DNA from: CAYNRG01 sp964399545
Lineage (GTDB): Bacteria; Bacillota_I; Bacilli_A; Erysipelotrichales; Erysipelotrichaceae
Direction of reading: 5' to 3'
DNA length: 27,389 bases
NCBI GenBank assembly: GCA_964399545.1
Contig: CAYNRG010000014.1
Location: forward strand, 1 to 27,389
Within the stretch, counting starts at the first letter, position 1. Every line of letters begins with the position of its first letter. The notes beneath the pieces were generated by a model, which was not told where the DNA came from, made no database searches, and saw only the letters and a list, made by a program, of their open reading frames with translations. The translations under genes were made by a program, and so were the position numbers. Of the stretch, positions 1-6,443 are shown piece by piece.

Positions 1-400
1 GACAATAGAAAATGGATCAACATCAGGTGGTAAGTGGATTGATGATTTAGCTGAGGGTGGGAGTAAGGCTATAGGTTGGACCGATGAATCTATTGCAAGT
101 GTAAAAACAAAGTTAAAAACGTACTTACTTGATAAAAGTCATCCAGTTGGAGGTAGTAAAGCAAAATGGTTTGATGAAGTATTAGGTTTTAACCAAAGTA
201 ATGCTGATGTTTTAGCAAAACAAATTACTTTTGATAGTAAAACAGCCATTTCCACTGTTGACGCTGGTTTTGGTATGGAATATGAACAAATAATTGATAT
301 TTCAGGTGCAAATGGTAGAAGTATACCTGTAAAATTTATTTTTATAGAAAATGAAGATGGAATTATCAGACTCGTAACAGCAATTCCAACTTCAAAGTAG
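1..400 (+). CDS. C-terminal end of a polymorphic toxin, DUF6883-type tip (5' partial)
   Basis: An open frame enters from the left edge (codons start at base 2) and ends at TAG 398-400, giving about 132 residues. The segment YLLDKSHPVGGSKAKWFDE and the later LGFN, SGANGRS and RLVTAIP pieces match the pattern I know for DUF6883: a Y-L-x(4)-HP-x-G-x-x-KA-x-x-F core and a final beta-strand stretch. DUF6883 occurs as a C-terminal toxin-like module of polymorphic toxins, and it is typically followed by a DUF4926 gene, as here. The N-terminal trafficking part (LXG, WXG or RHS type) lies outside the window, so the delivery route is unknown. The biochemical activity of DUF6883 is not something I can state. 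Family assignment is from memory of its motifs. Confidence 0.72.
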   Translation, partial: TIENGSTSGGKWIDDLAEGGSKAIGWTDESIASVKTKLKTYLLDKSHPVGGSKAKWFDEVLGFNQSNADVLAKQITFDSKTAISTVDAGFGMEYEQIIDISGANGRSIPVKFIFIENEDGIIRLVTAIPTSK

Positions 401-408
401 GAGTGAAT

Positions 409-612
409 ATGAATTTAAAAGAATTGGATTGCTTTGTTTTAAAAGCTGATTTAAATAATATAGTAAAAAAAGGTATGATAGGTACTGTACTAATCATAAG
501 AGAAGGGTATGATAAAGTAGAAGCAGAAATAATGGATTGTAATTATAATTCACTAGGAGTATTTGCCATCCCAATTTCAATAATAGATAAAACATATACA
601 CATCAAAATTAA
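409..612 (+). CDS. DUF4926 family protein, probable immunity partner of the upstream toxin tip
   Basis: This small acidic protein has 67 residues from ATG 409. AGGAG at 399-403, overlapping the toxin stop codon, sits 5 bases before ATG 409, which favours this start over GTG 403. The pattern LKELDCFVLKADL, then KKGMIGTV, then a V-E-A-E-I strand and a final hydrophobic strand fits DUF4926, a small SH3-like beta-barrel family. These genes regularly follow DUF6883 genes, and the 8-base gap here implies co-translation. An immunity role is inferred from that pairing and from the toxin-then-immunity order. A terminator follows immediately. Confidence 0.72.
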   Translation: MNLKELDCFVLKADLNNIVKKGMIGTVLIIREGYDKVEAEIMDCNYNSLGVFAIPISIIDKTYTHQN

Positions 613-620
613 TATTATTG

Positions 621-688
621 TTTGAGCCTTGCACTATACAATGTGTTTGGCTCTTTTATTTGAATGATTTTGTAATAATTGACTTGTT
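621..688 (+). repeat. Left arm of a 68-bp inverted repeat
   Basis: Bases 621-688 match the reverse complement of 1131-1198 at 67 of 68 positions. The single difference is T at 647 against C in the other arm, within the terminator stem region. Each arm lies just downstream of an immunity-type gene, one per strand, and begins with a terminator hairpin. The arms enclose 442 bp of non-coding DNA. Confidence 0.95.
624..660 (+). terminator. Terminator after the DUF4926 gene (inside left repeat arm)
   Basis: GAGCC (624-628) pairs with GGCTC (649-653), and GCAC (631-634) with GTGT (643-646). TTTTATTT follows. It lies 12 bases after the immunity stop codon and is part of the 68-bp inverted repeat, so the same terminator is duplicated on the other strand at the far end. 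Confidence 0.7.
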
Positions 689-858
689 TTTTAAGAATCT
701 GATTATTACTAACAATTTAAGCAATTATATTATCTATGCTTAATTAGAATTACAATAAACTGATACTTATTAATAATTAAAGTAATTTTTTATTCTTGGA
801 TGATATATTATTATCAACTTGAATTGATATAACAACTTAATCGTCTAATTAAGCATTC

Positions 859-1008
859 TTACAATTAAATAATTAAACTTCAATATTTAAAGTTATTTTT
901 AGACTATTGTCATCTTTAAATATTGGAGTTTAGGTTAAGCCATATAGAAATCTCGTTATAATTATTTCTGAGATCAGACTATATGGCTTTTTAATTATTT
1001 AATTGTAA
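859..1008. repeat. Three-armed cruciform-forming palindrome
   Basis: A perfect 19-bp inverted repeat (859-877 with 990-1008) closes the fold. Inside it are two more stems. The first pairs 875-892 with 914-931 (18 bp, one wobble-type mismatch). The second pairs AAGCCATATAG (937-947) with 979-989, continued inward by ATCTC/GAGAT. In RNA or single-stranded DNA this makes a three-way junction. Confidence 0.75.
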
Positions 1009-1010
1009 TA

Positions 1011-1084
1011 CTTAACATATGACAGTTGTCATTAAGGTAATCTGGCTTTTGTTGGTTCTGATATTCTATATGTCATATGTTAAG
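1011..1084. repeat. 14-bp perfect inverted repeat with 46-base loop
   Basis: CTTAACATATGACA (1011-1024) is the exact reverse complement of 1071-1084. It stands two bases after the three-armed fold, so the two form consecutive structural modules. Confidence 0.7.
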
Positions 1085-1130
1085 AGAAGATTATAATTAG
1101 TGATGTAGGTATAGCATTTACATTATTAAT

Positions 1131-1198
1131 AACAAGTCAATTATTACAAAATCATTCAAATAAAAGAGCCAAGCACATTGTATAGTGCAAGGCTCAAA
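1131..1198 (-). repeat. Right arm of the 68-bp inverted repeat
   Basis: This is the inverted partner of 621-688, with one mismatch over 68 bp. Homology stops sharply at both ends. No flanking target-site duplication is apparent to me. Confidence 0.95.
1159..1198 (-). terminator. Terminator for the minus-strand immunity-like gene
   Basis: Read on the minus strand this is the same hairpin as at 624-660: GAGCC, then GCAC/GTGC, then GGCTC and TTTTATTT. The gene it would serve ends at 1262, 64 bases upstream in its own direction. Confidence 0.65.
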
Positions 1199-1261
1199 TT
1201 TTTGTAATTCAACTAGTTGCAAACTAAGGAACTAAGATCCTGTAAAAAGGAAATTCTTTAA

Positions 1262-1561
1262 CTACATATAGTACTTTAATATGTCTTCTTTGATTATTTC
1301 AACCAATTCATCTACTGGAATTGAAGCGTTGTAATTATCTGCATCCTCATAAATATTTAAAGCTGCTTCTTCAATATTATCTGCCACTTCAACAAAGTAT
1401 AGTTGCATACCTTTTGAATGTGTAAATCTTATGAATGTATCCTTATTTACAAAATTCAAATAATTATTAATGATTTTCTTTTTAAAACCTAACTCAACCA
1501 TAAAATCATTTATAATATTATTCACATCTGTTGCTTGTTCAAAATCTTTATATACTGACAT
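1262..1561 (-). CDS. Small acidic protein, probable immunity protein of the adjacent toxin tip
   Basis: From ATG 1561 the product has 99 residues. A start 14 codons further upstream is open, but AAGGGAG lies about 8 bases before ATG 1561, so I chose that. The protein is acidic, with alternating hydrophobic and charged segments and no membrane helix or signal peptide, as is common for cytoplasmic immunity proteins. I do not recognise its family. It follows the minus-strand toxin-like tip by 19 bases in toxin-then-immunity order and is followed by its own terminator. The immunity role is inferred from context only. Confidence 0.6.
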   Translation of the reverse strand: MSVYKDFEQATDVNNIINDFMVELGFKKKIINNYLNFVNKDTFIRFTHSKGMQLYFVEVADNIEEAALNIYEDADNYNASIPVDELVEIIKEDILKYYM

Positions 1562-1580
1562 AAAATCACTCCCTTTATAA

Positions 1581-1898
1581 CTATGGAATGTATAAATCAT
1601 CAAGGGTCACCTTAATTACACCTGTTTCTCCTGATGATATTTTCCAATAGATTCCTTTATGTACTCCTCCACCAGGATGATATTGTAAAATTCTATCTCC
1701 ACCCCAATTAACTTTAAATCCACCACCTTGTTCAAACGGGACTCCTTTTAAAGATCCCTTTCCAAGTGGTTTTACATCAAACCCACTATTTTTAAGGTGA
1801 TTATACATATCATCTGGAGCAATATTTTTTAATGTATTTGGATTGGTCAAATAGTCATCTAAGTTACTAAATATCTTTCCCCCACTCTCTCGACTGTT
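1581..1898 (-). pseudogene. Orphan C-terminal toxin tip lacking its delivery domain
   Basis: The frame is open from 1898 (just after an in-frame TGA at 1901-1899) to the stop at 1581. It reads SGGKIFSNLDDYL, then a domain with the pieces GFDVKPLGKG, GVPFEQGGGFKVNWGGD, QYHP and IYWKISSGETG. A glycine-rich, all-beta domain ending in a histidine-containing QYHP...YWKISSG segment looks like the small RNase-type tips of polymorphic toxins. I cannot name the Pfam family with certainty. No ribosome site or plausible long N-terminus precedes it. TTG 1850 would be the only start giving about 89 residues. It is probably a displaced cassette or the stump of a truncated toxin gene. Confidence 0.6.
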
Positions 1899-2017
1899 TC
1901 ACCAAGATTATTAAAAAGTGGTTATCAACTATTATCTAACTTAAAAATAACTAATATACTTATTAATTTTTTCTTAAGTCAATTATATCATATTTTCATT
2001 GTTAACAATATTGCTTT

Positions 2018-2341
2018 TTATCTTTCCTCATACTCACTCTCATACTTCATCATTGAGTAAATTATCCTAACTAATTGTCTCATAATACATATTAATACTG
2101 ATGTTGTAGTTTTACCATCACTAATCTTCTTATGATAATAGTCATAGAATCGTTTGTTACGTTTAGTATCTCCTCGATACGTTATCATTCCAACAGCAAG
2201 GAAATAAAGTGTACTCCTAAGTTCTCTGTTATCTCCACGTGAACTCTCAATCTTACAAGTTGAAGAACTAGCAATTGTAACTGGTGCAATACCTGCAAAA
2301 CGTGCTAAACTCTTCTCAGTCTTAAAACGTTGAATGTCATC
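2018..2341 (-). pseudogene. IS110-family transposase remnant (C-terminal part)
   Basis: Minus-strand codons from 2341 down to the stop at 2020-2018 encode 107 residues: DDIQRFKTEKSLARFAGIAP, later GDNRELRSTLYFLAVGMI, then a basic helical end. The RFKTEKSLARFAGIAP block and the G-x-N-x-x-LR segment are typical of the C-terminal Transposase_20 region of IS110/IS116/IS902 enzymes. A stop codon immediately precedes the first codon, and the N-terminal DEDD-type catalytic domain is absent. The element is therefore inactive. It marks this stretch as a graveyard of mobile DNA. Confidence 0.8.
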
Positions 2342-2443
2342 TTACATTTATCATAAATATAAGGTGATATTTGGTTGATTCTGGCAGAAATATGATACAA
2401 TATTATTGATACTCCAGATGGATTCTAAAGAAATTTAGATTAG

Positions 2444-2608
2444 ATTGGATTTGTACTAGAAATTGGAGATGTGTTTGATGCAGTTAATGCAGTAATCTAT
2501 GCAACAAGAGCGATGTATGTTCTAGCTTTAATTAGTGTTGCATGTGTGATCTTTTCTGTGTATGCAGATGTAATTTTAAAACCGATTAACAGATTTAATA
2601 ATCAATGA
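2444..2608 (+). pseudogene. Short membrane-helix fragment, possible sensor-protein remnant
   Basis: An open stretch of 54 codons follows a TAG and ends in TGA 2606-2608. It reads EIGDVFDAVNAV, then a hydrophobic helix (MYVLALISVACVIFSVYADV) and ends ILKPINRFNNQ. A helix ending in a K-P-I segment is seen where transmembrane sensors enter a HAMP linker, so this may be a broken piece of such a gene. There is no clear start codon with a ribosome site. Weakly supported. Confidence 0.25.
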
Positions 2609-2863
2609 GATTACTTAGAATTCTAGAGATATTTTATAATAATACCTTTTTATAAAGATGAAATGTTGCGCTATCAAATAGAATTGTATTTACGTGACTT
2701 CTACATTGCGAAAAAGTTTCGATTAAGACAGATGAATATAAAAAATAGTATATGACAGTAAATATCTTAACCCTAAATTTGAGTAAGGATGAGAAGAAAA
2801 TACTCCGATGCTTTCTTTCGAGGTTATAGAGAATAGTTCTTGTTCATTGCAATTTCTTTATTG
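2609..2863. other. No gene seen; degraded DNA
   Basis: Only short broken frames are present, for example about 33 codons ending near 2757. None has a ribosome site or recognisable content. It is the tail of the decayed region that begins at the transposase remnant. Confidence 0.6.
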
Positions 2864-2892
2864 TTTTCAAATAAAGAATATTATGCTAAAAT
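2864..2892 (+). promoter_or_regulatory. Promoter for the small membrane protein
   Basis: TTTTCA (2864-2869), 17 bases, then TAAAAT (2887-2892) with a TGC extension (extended -10). The -35 box is weak but the extended -10 compensates. Confidence 0.5.
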
Positions 2893-2924
2893 AAAAAAAC
2901 GTGAAAAAAGGGGAGGGAGAAGTT

Positions 2925-3197
2925 ATGATACCAATTAAAAAATTTTGGGTGTTACCACTTATTGCTGGAACGTTGATTAGTATGGGGGTAGATGATTATA
3001 AGGGAACTACAGAGGGGATTATACATTTAATTAGTGGAGGAATACTCACTATTGCTACACTAATTTACTTTTTTCGAGTGATAGTTGTAGGGAAGATGAA
3101 GAAAAAAGAAATGTCAACGGCATTGGAAAATGGATTTATTTTCCTAGCGATATTTGTGTGGATAGCGGGTGGACTTTACACTAAATATTTCGGATAA
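2925..3197 (+). CDS. Small three-helix membrane protein, function unknown
   Basis: GGAGGG at 2912-2917 sits 7 bases before ATG 2925, so I prefer this start over GTG 2901. The product has 90 residues with three hydrophobic segments at about 7-21, 35-53 and 70-85, separated by short charged loops (KMKKKEM). There is no lipobox and no recognisable domain. It has its own promoter and terminator, so it is monocistronic. I do not recognise the family. Confidence 0.65.
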   Translation: MIPIKKFWVLPLIAGTLISMGVDDYKGTTEGIIHLISGGILTIATLIYFFRVIVVGKMKKKEMSTALENGFIFLAIFVWIAGGLYTKYFG

Positions 3198-3199
3198 GC

Positions 3200-3227
3200 A
3201 AAAAAACTGATAGAATCAGTTTTTTTA
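3200..3227 (+). terminator. Intrinsic terminator
   Basis: AAAAAACTGAT pairs with ATCAGTTTTTT around a short AGA loop, ending in T7. It directly follows the small membrane protein gene and is A/T-flanked, so it may work in both directions. Confidence 0.85.
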
Positions 3228-3298
3228 ATGGAGTAAACAAAGTTTAATCAAAGTATACTTAGTTAATGATATGAAGTTAAAATAAACACTCTTTTTTG

Positions 3299-3327
3299 TT
3301 GATAGAGATTTTATAAAATGGTAATCT
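3299..3327 (+). promoter_or_regulatory. Promoter of the dtd-folD-DUF951-ychF group
   Basis: TTGATA (3299-3304), a 17-base spacer, then TAATCT (3322-3327), about 20 bases before the dtd start. No other promoter or terminator was seen before 6218, so the four genes probably share this one. Confidence 0.6.
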
Positions 3328-3351
3328 AATAGGTAGGAAAGAGGAATGCTA

Positions 3352-3804
3352 GTGAAAGTTATTATACAACGTGTTTTAGAAGCGAATGTAAAGATTGAAG
3401 GGCGGCTTCACTCGGAAGTTGAGAAAGGTCTTTTACTTTTGGTGGGAATAACAGATAGTGATACAAAAGAAATTATTCAGAAGATGGCAGAGAAAATTTC
3501 TTTTTTGAGAATTTTTGAAGATGATCAAGGAAAGATGAATCGCTCTGTACAAGAGATTGAAGGGGAAATCTTATCTGTATCACAGTTCACTCTTTATGGA
3601 GACTGTAGAAGAGGAAGAAGGCCAAATTTTATCCAAGCTGCAAGACCCGAAGTAGCAAAGCCACTTATTGATTTTTTTCATCAAGAGCTTAGGCGGTATG
3701 TTTCTGTTAAAGAAGGCGTTTTTGGAGCAGAGATGAAAGTAGAGCTTATTAATGATGGGCCAGTCACGATTATTTTAGATTCAACGGAATTAGGTTGTGA
3801 ATAA
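3352..3804 (+). CDS. dtd: D-aminoacyl-tRNA deacylase
   Basis: The enzyme hydrolyses D-amino acids wrongly attached to tRNA, recycling the tRNA in the cytoplasm. The 150-residue length is normal. Both family signatures are present: SQFTLYGD in the middle and NDGPVTI near the C-terminus, the latter being the Gly-cisPro type motif that supplies chiral proofreading. I chose GTG 3352 (giving the usual MKVIIQRV start) because AGAGGA at 3340-3345 lies 6 bases upstream. ATG 3346 in the same frame adds only two residues and is nearly on top of the ribosome site. The 3' end overlaps the in-frame extension of the next gene by 8 bases. Confidence 0.93.
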   Translation: MKVIIQRVLEANVKIEGRLHSEVEKGLLLLVGITDSDTKEIIQKMAEKISFLRIFEDDQGKMNRSVQEIEGEILSVSQFTLYGDCRRGRRPNFIQAARPEVAKPLIDFFHQELRRYVSVKEGVFGAEMKVELINDGPVTIILDSTELGCE

Positions 3805-4858
3805 ACAAATGAAAAAGGGGCTAGCTGTTTTCTCGGTTGTTACCCTAGGTATAGTGATATTTACGGTGTTTGTTTTTAATCAAACAAGTAAAGAAATTCA
3901 ATGGGTTATTGTTTTGGTTGGAGGTCTTTTAGTTGGAGTTGCGGGTATTGTTATTGGTGGGGCTAGTTTGTTTTTAAGTGAAGTAAGTAAAGATAGAGAA
4001 GAGGGAGATAAAATGGAAAAAGTTCTAATTGGGATGGATGTGGCTAAAGTCTATCGCCAAAAAATAAAGTCGGAAATTGAAAAAGAAATAGAGAATGGAA
4101 GAGCACCCCATTTATGTGTGATTTTAGTTGGAAATAATCCAGCAAGCATTTCTTATATTAAAGGAAAGGAAAAGGCTTGTGCTGCAGTAGGAATGAAATC
4201 AACGTTGATTCATTTGGAAGAAAACACAACGCAAGAAGAACTGCTGAGGGTAGTTTCTGAACAAAATAAAAATGATGAAGTTGATGGAATTTTGGTGCAA
4301 CTTCCACTTCCGAAGCATTTAAACGAAAAAGAAATAATTGCTATTTTGGATCCTAAAAAAGATGTGGATGGCCTACACCCAATGAATATGGGGAAATTGA
4401 TGTTAAATGAAGAAGGATTTGCACCTTGCACACCGTTGGGTGTAATGGAGTTGATTAAAGAGACAAAAGTGGATTTAACAGGAAAAAGAGCTGTTGTTAT
4501 TGGAAGAAGCCCCTTAGTAGGAAATCCTGTAGCACAGCTATTGATGAGAAAAAATGCGACAGTAACGATTTGTCACTCAAAGACGGAAGATATGAAAGCG
4601 ATCTGTAAAGAAGCGGATATCTTAGTTGTAGCTATAGGGAAAGCTAAATTTATTACAAGAGATTATGTAAAAAAAGGTGCTATTGTTATTGATGTAGGAG
4701 TGAATCGCAATAGTGATGGGAAACTTGTTGGAGATGTTGATTTCGATCAAGTTCTAAGTGAAGTTTCTATTATTACACCAGTTCCTAAGGGCGTTGGACC
4801 TATGACTATTACCATGTTGCTACAGAATACATTGACAGCATATAGGCAAAAGGGGTGA
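3797..4858 (+). CDS. folD: FolD (methylene-THF dehydrogenase/cyclohydrolase) with an N-terminal membrane extension
   Basis: FolD interconverts methylene-, methenyl- and formyl-tetrahydrofolate with NADP. From ATG 4013 the protein is a standard 281 residues: Tyr48 and Lys52 in the SYIKGK catalytic segment, QLPLPKH, PCTPLGV, the nucleotide-binding GRSPLVGNP and the PVPKGVGPMT signature (Lys where Gly is usual). The frame stays open for 72 more codons upstream to GTG 3797, overlapping dtd. This extension has two hydrophobic segments (about residues 7-28 and 35-60) and a charged linker. Either a membrane-anchored FolD is made as well, or a small membrane protein gene has lost its stop. The upstream starts (GTG 3797, ATG 3809) have poor ribosome sites, so the soluble form should dominate. 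Confidence 0.9.
   Translation: MNKQMKKGLAVFSVVTLGIVIFTVFVFNQTSKEIQWVIVLVGGLLVGVAGIVIGGASLFLSEVSKDREEGDKMEKVLIGMDVAKVYRQKIKSEIEKEIENGRAPHLCVILVGNNPASISYIKGKEKACAAVGMKSTLIHLEENTTQEELLRVVSEQNKNDEVDGILVQLPLPKHLNEKEIIAILDPKKDVDGLHPMNMGKLMLNEEGFAPCTPLGVMELIKETKVDLTGKRAVVIGRSPLVGNPVAQLLMRKNATVTICHSKTEDMKAICKEADILVVAIGKAKFITRDYVKKGAIVIDVGVNRNSDGKLVGDVDFDQVLSEVSIITPVPKGVGPMTITMLLQNTLTAYRQKG
4001..4015 (+). promoter_or_regulatory. Internal ribosome binding site that defines canonical FolD
   Basis: GAGGGAG (4001-4007) lies 5 bases before ATG 4013, in frame with the upstream extension. It gives a product of normal FolD length, so this is the likely main start. Confidence 0.8.
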
Positions 4859-4862
4859 CAAG

Positions 4863-5060
4863 ATGGAGTACGGATACAACGATATAGTTGAGATGAAGAA
4901 AGAACATCCATGTCATAAGTCAAAGCACTGGCGAATTATTCGAATGGGTGCTGATATTAAGATCAAGTGCTTGGGATGTGGCGCGGCAATTATGTTTCCG
5001 CGAACAGAGTTTGAAAGAAAGTGCAAAAGAGTTGTACAAAAAGCAGAAAATGAAGATTAG
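4863..5060 (+). CDS. DUF951 family small cysteine-containing protein
   Basis: This 65-residue basic protein starts 4 bases after the folD stop. It shows the DUF951 pattern: Y-x-x-DIVEMKKEHPC near the start, W-x-x-IRMGADIKIKC in the middle and CLGCGAAIMFPR after it. Cys17, Cys36 and Cys39 could bind a metal. The function is unknown. The gene sits directly upstream of ychF in many Bacillota, as here, which hints at a link to translation. The family assignment is confident; the role is not. Confidence 0.88.
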   Translation: MEYGYNDIVEMKKEHPCHKSKHWRIIRMGADIKIKCLGCGAAIMFPRTEFERKCKRVVQKAENED

Positions 5061-5075
5061 AAAAGAGGAGAATAT

Positions 5076-6176
5076 ATGCCATTAACAGCTGGAATTGTTG
5101 GTTTGCCAAATGTTGGGAAATCAACGCTATTTAATGCGATTACACAAAGTCAGGTGGAAGCTGCCAATTATCCATTTGCTACGATCCAACCGAATGTTGG
5201 AATTGTTGAAGTTCCTGATCATCGTGTGGATGAATTGACAAAGTTAGTTAAGCCAAAGAAGACGGTTCATACAACATTTGAATTTACTGATATTGCAGGT
5301 CTTGTAAAAGGAGCATCTAAAGGAGAAGGGTTAGGAAATCAATTTTTGTCGCACATTCGTTTAGTTGATGCGATTTGTCATGTGGTTCGCTGTTTTGATG
5401 ATAGTGATATTACACATGTGGAAGAAACAGTAGACCCAATTCGAGATATCGAAATTATTAATTTAGAGTTGGCGTTATCAGATCTTCAAAGTATGGAGAG
5501 TCGCTTAGCCAAGATTGAAAGAAAGGTAAAGCAAAAAGATAAAGAAGCGGTTGCGGAGATTGGGGTAGTTAGACAATTAGTCGAGACGTTGAGCTCTGGA
5601 AAACCAGCTCGTTCCATTGAATGGACTAAGGAAGAAAAATTGATTGTTCAGGGATATCAATTATTGACCAGCAAGCCGATGATCTATGTGGCAAATCTCT
5701 CTGAAGAAGAGATTGCAGATCCAAGTAAAAATGACTATTATCAAAGAGTAAAAGAATATGCCGCAGCTGAAAATAATGATGTAATCGCAGTTTGCGCACG
5801 CATTGAAGAAGAACTATCAATGCTAGATAAACAAGAAAAAGATACTTTCTTGCAAGATTTAGGAATTCAAGAAAGTGGGTTGGATCAAGTCATTAAAGCA
5901 GCGTATCATCTTTTAGGATTAAAAACTTATTTTACTGTTGGAGAAGTTGAGGTGAGAGCTTGGACTTTTAAAAAGGGGATGAGTGCTCCAGAATGTGCTG
6001 GGATTATCCATACGGATTTTCAAAAGGGATTTATTCGAGCTGAAACATTTAGTTATGATGATTTGGTAACTTACCAATCAGAGTTGAAGCTAAAAGAAGC
6101 AGGAAAGCTTCGCTTAGAAGGAAAAGAATATATTGTTCAAGATGGAGATATTTTACATTTTAGATTTAACGTTTAA
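5076..6176 (+). CDS. ychF: Redox-regulated ATPase YchF (Obg-type)
   Basis: YchF/OLA1 is an Obg-family P-loop protein that hydrolyses ATP in preference to GTP and associates with ribosomes. The 366-residue length is standard. Residues 9-17 are the G1 loop GLPNVGKST, followed by NYPFATIQPN (switch I), DIAGLVKGAS (G3) and the ANLSEEE segment in place of the guanine-specific NKxD motif. That replacement is the known basis of its ATP preference. The helical domain lies in the middle, and a C-terminal TGS domain runs from about residue 283 to the end. AGAGGAG precedes ATG 5076. It is the last gene of the dtd group and is followed by a terminator. Confidence 0.96.
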   Translation: MPLTAGIVGLPNVGKSTLFNAITQSQVEAANYPFATIQPNVGIVEVPDHRVDELTKLVKPKKTVHTTFEFTDIAGLVKGASKGEGLGNQFLSHIRLVDAICHVVRCFDDSDITHVEETVDPIRDIEIINLELALSDLQSMESRLAKIERKVKQKDKEAVAEIGVVRQLVETLSSGKPARSIEWTKEEKLIVQGYQLLTSKPMIYVANLSEEEIADPSKNDYYQRVKEYAAAENNDVIAVCARIEEELSMLDKQEKDTFLQDLGIQESGLDQVIKAAYHLLGLKTYFTVGEVEVRAWTFKKGMSAPECAGIIHTDFQKGFIRAETFSYDDLVTYQSELKLKEAGKLRLEGKEYIVQDGDILHFRFNV

Positions 6177-6217
6177 GCAGAAAAAAGCTAAATAAGGTAA
6201 ATTATCTAGTGAAATAA

Positions 6218-6256
6218 GGGTTATGCAAGAGGAAAATTAGGTGCATAACTTTTTTC
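6218..6256 (+). terminator. Terminator after ychF
   Basis: GTTATGCA (6220-6227) pairs with TGCATAAC (6242-6249) and is followed by six T. Confidence 0.8.
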
Positions 6257-6286
6257 TTTGATATTTAAAGTTTGTTAAAATTAATA

Positions 6287-6314
6287 TTGAGGTAAAAATA
6301 AAATGTGGTATAAT
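6287..6314 (+). promoter_or_regulatory. Promoter of carAB
   Basis: TTGAGG (6287-6292), 16 bases, then consensus TATAAT (6309-6314). The start would lie just before the attenuator hairpins. Confidence 0.75.
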
Positions 6315-6328
6315 AGATATGGCTTTAA

Positions 6329-6411
6329 TTTAGTGCGAGACACTAAAAAGGGACGATAGATATTTTTAAGGAAACAAACCCCTTTTGGCCTACCATAGGG
6401 GTTTTATTTTA
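6329..6411 (+). promoter_or_regulatory. Transcription attenuator in the carAB leader, PyrR-like layout
   Basis: There are three mutually competing elements. TTTAGTG (6329-6335) pairs with CACTAAA (6341-6347) around loop CGAGA. AAAAGGG (6346-6352) can pair with CCCTTTT (6380-6386) as an antiterminator. AAACCCC (6376-6382) pairs with GGGGTTT (6398-6404), followed by TTTTATTTT, as terminator. The first stem overlaps the antiterminator strand, so stabilising it would favour termination. This is the logic of PyrR control of pyrimidine genes. The loop GCGAGA only loosely resembles the PyrR-bound consensus, so the ligand or protein is an inference. Confidence 0.65.
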
Positions 6412-6443
6412 TATAAAACACCCAATTAAAAGAAGGAGAACGT

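Larger units (their letters stand above)
689..1130. other. Non-coding core between the inverted repeat arms
   Basis: This 442-bp stretch is very AT-rich and holds no supportable gene on either strand. It contains four further levels of palindromes. ATGCTTAATTAG (736-747) pairs with 845-856. A hairpin TATCAA/TTGATA lies near 822-839. A three-armed fold covers 859-1008. A 14-bp inverted repeat pairs 1011-1024 with 1071-1084. It could be a structured RNA gene, a miniature mobile element, or merged remnants of terminators. I cannot decide between these. Confidence 0.6.

Noticed and set aside
621..1198. Classical insertion sequence with 68-bp terminal repeats
   Set aside because: There is no transposase frame in the core and no target duplication seen, and the arms coincide with gene terminators. 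A miniature element remains possible and is stated as such.
4013..4858. FolD with altered signature (PKGVGPMT instead of PGGVGPMT) as an inactive enzyme
   Set aside because: The catalytic Tyr/Lys pair and all other motifs are present; one residue in this loop is not enough to claim loss.
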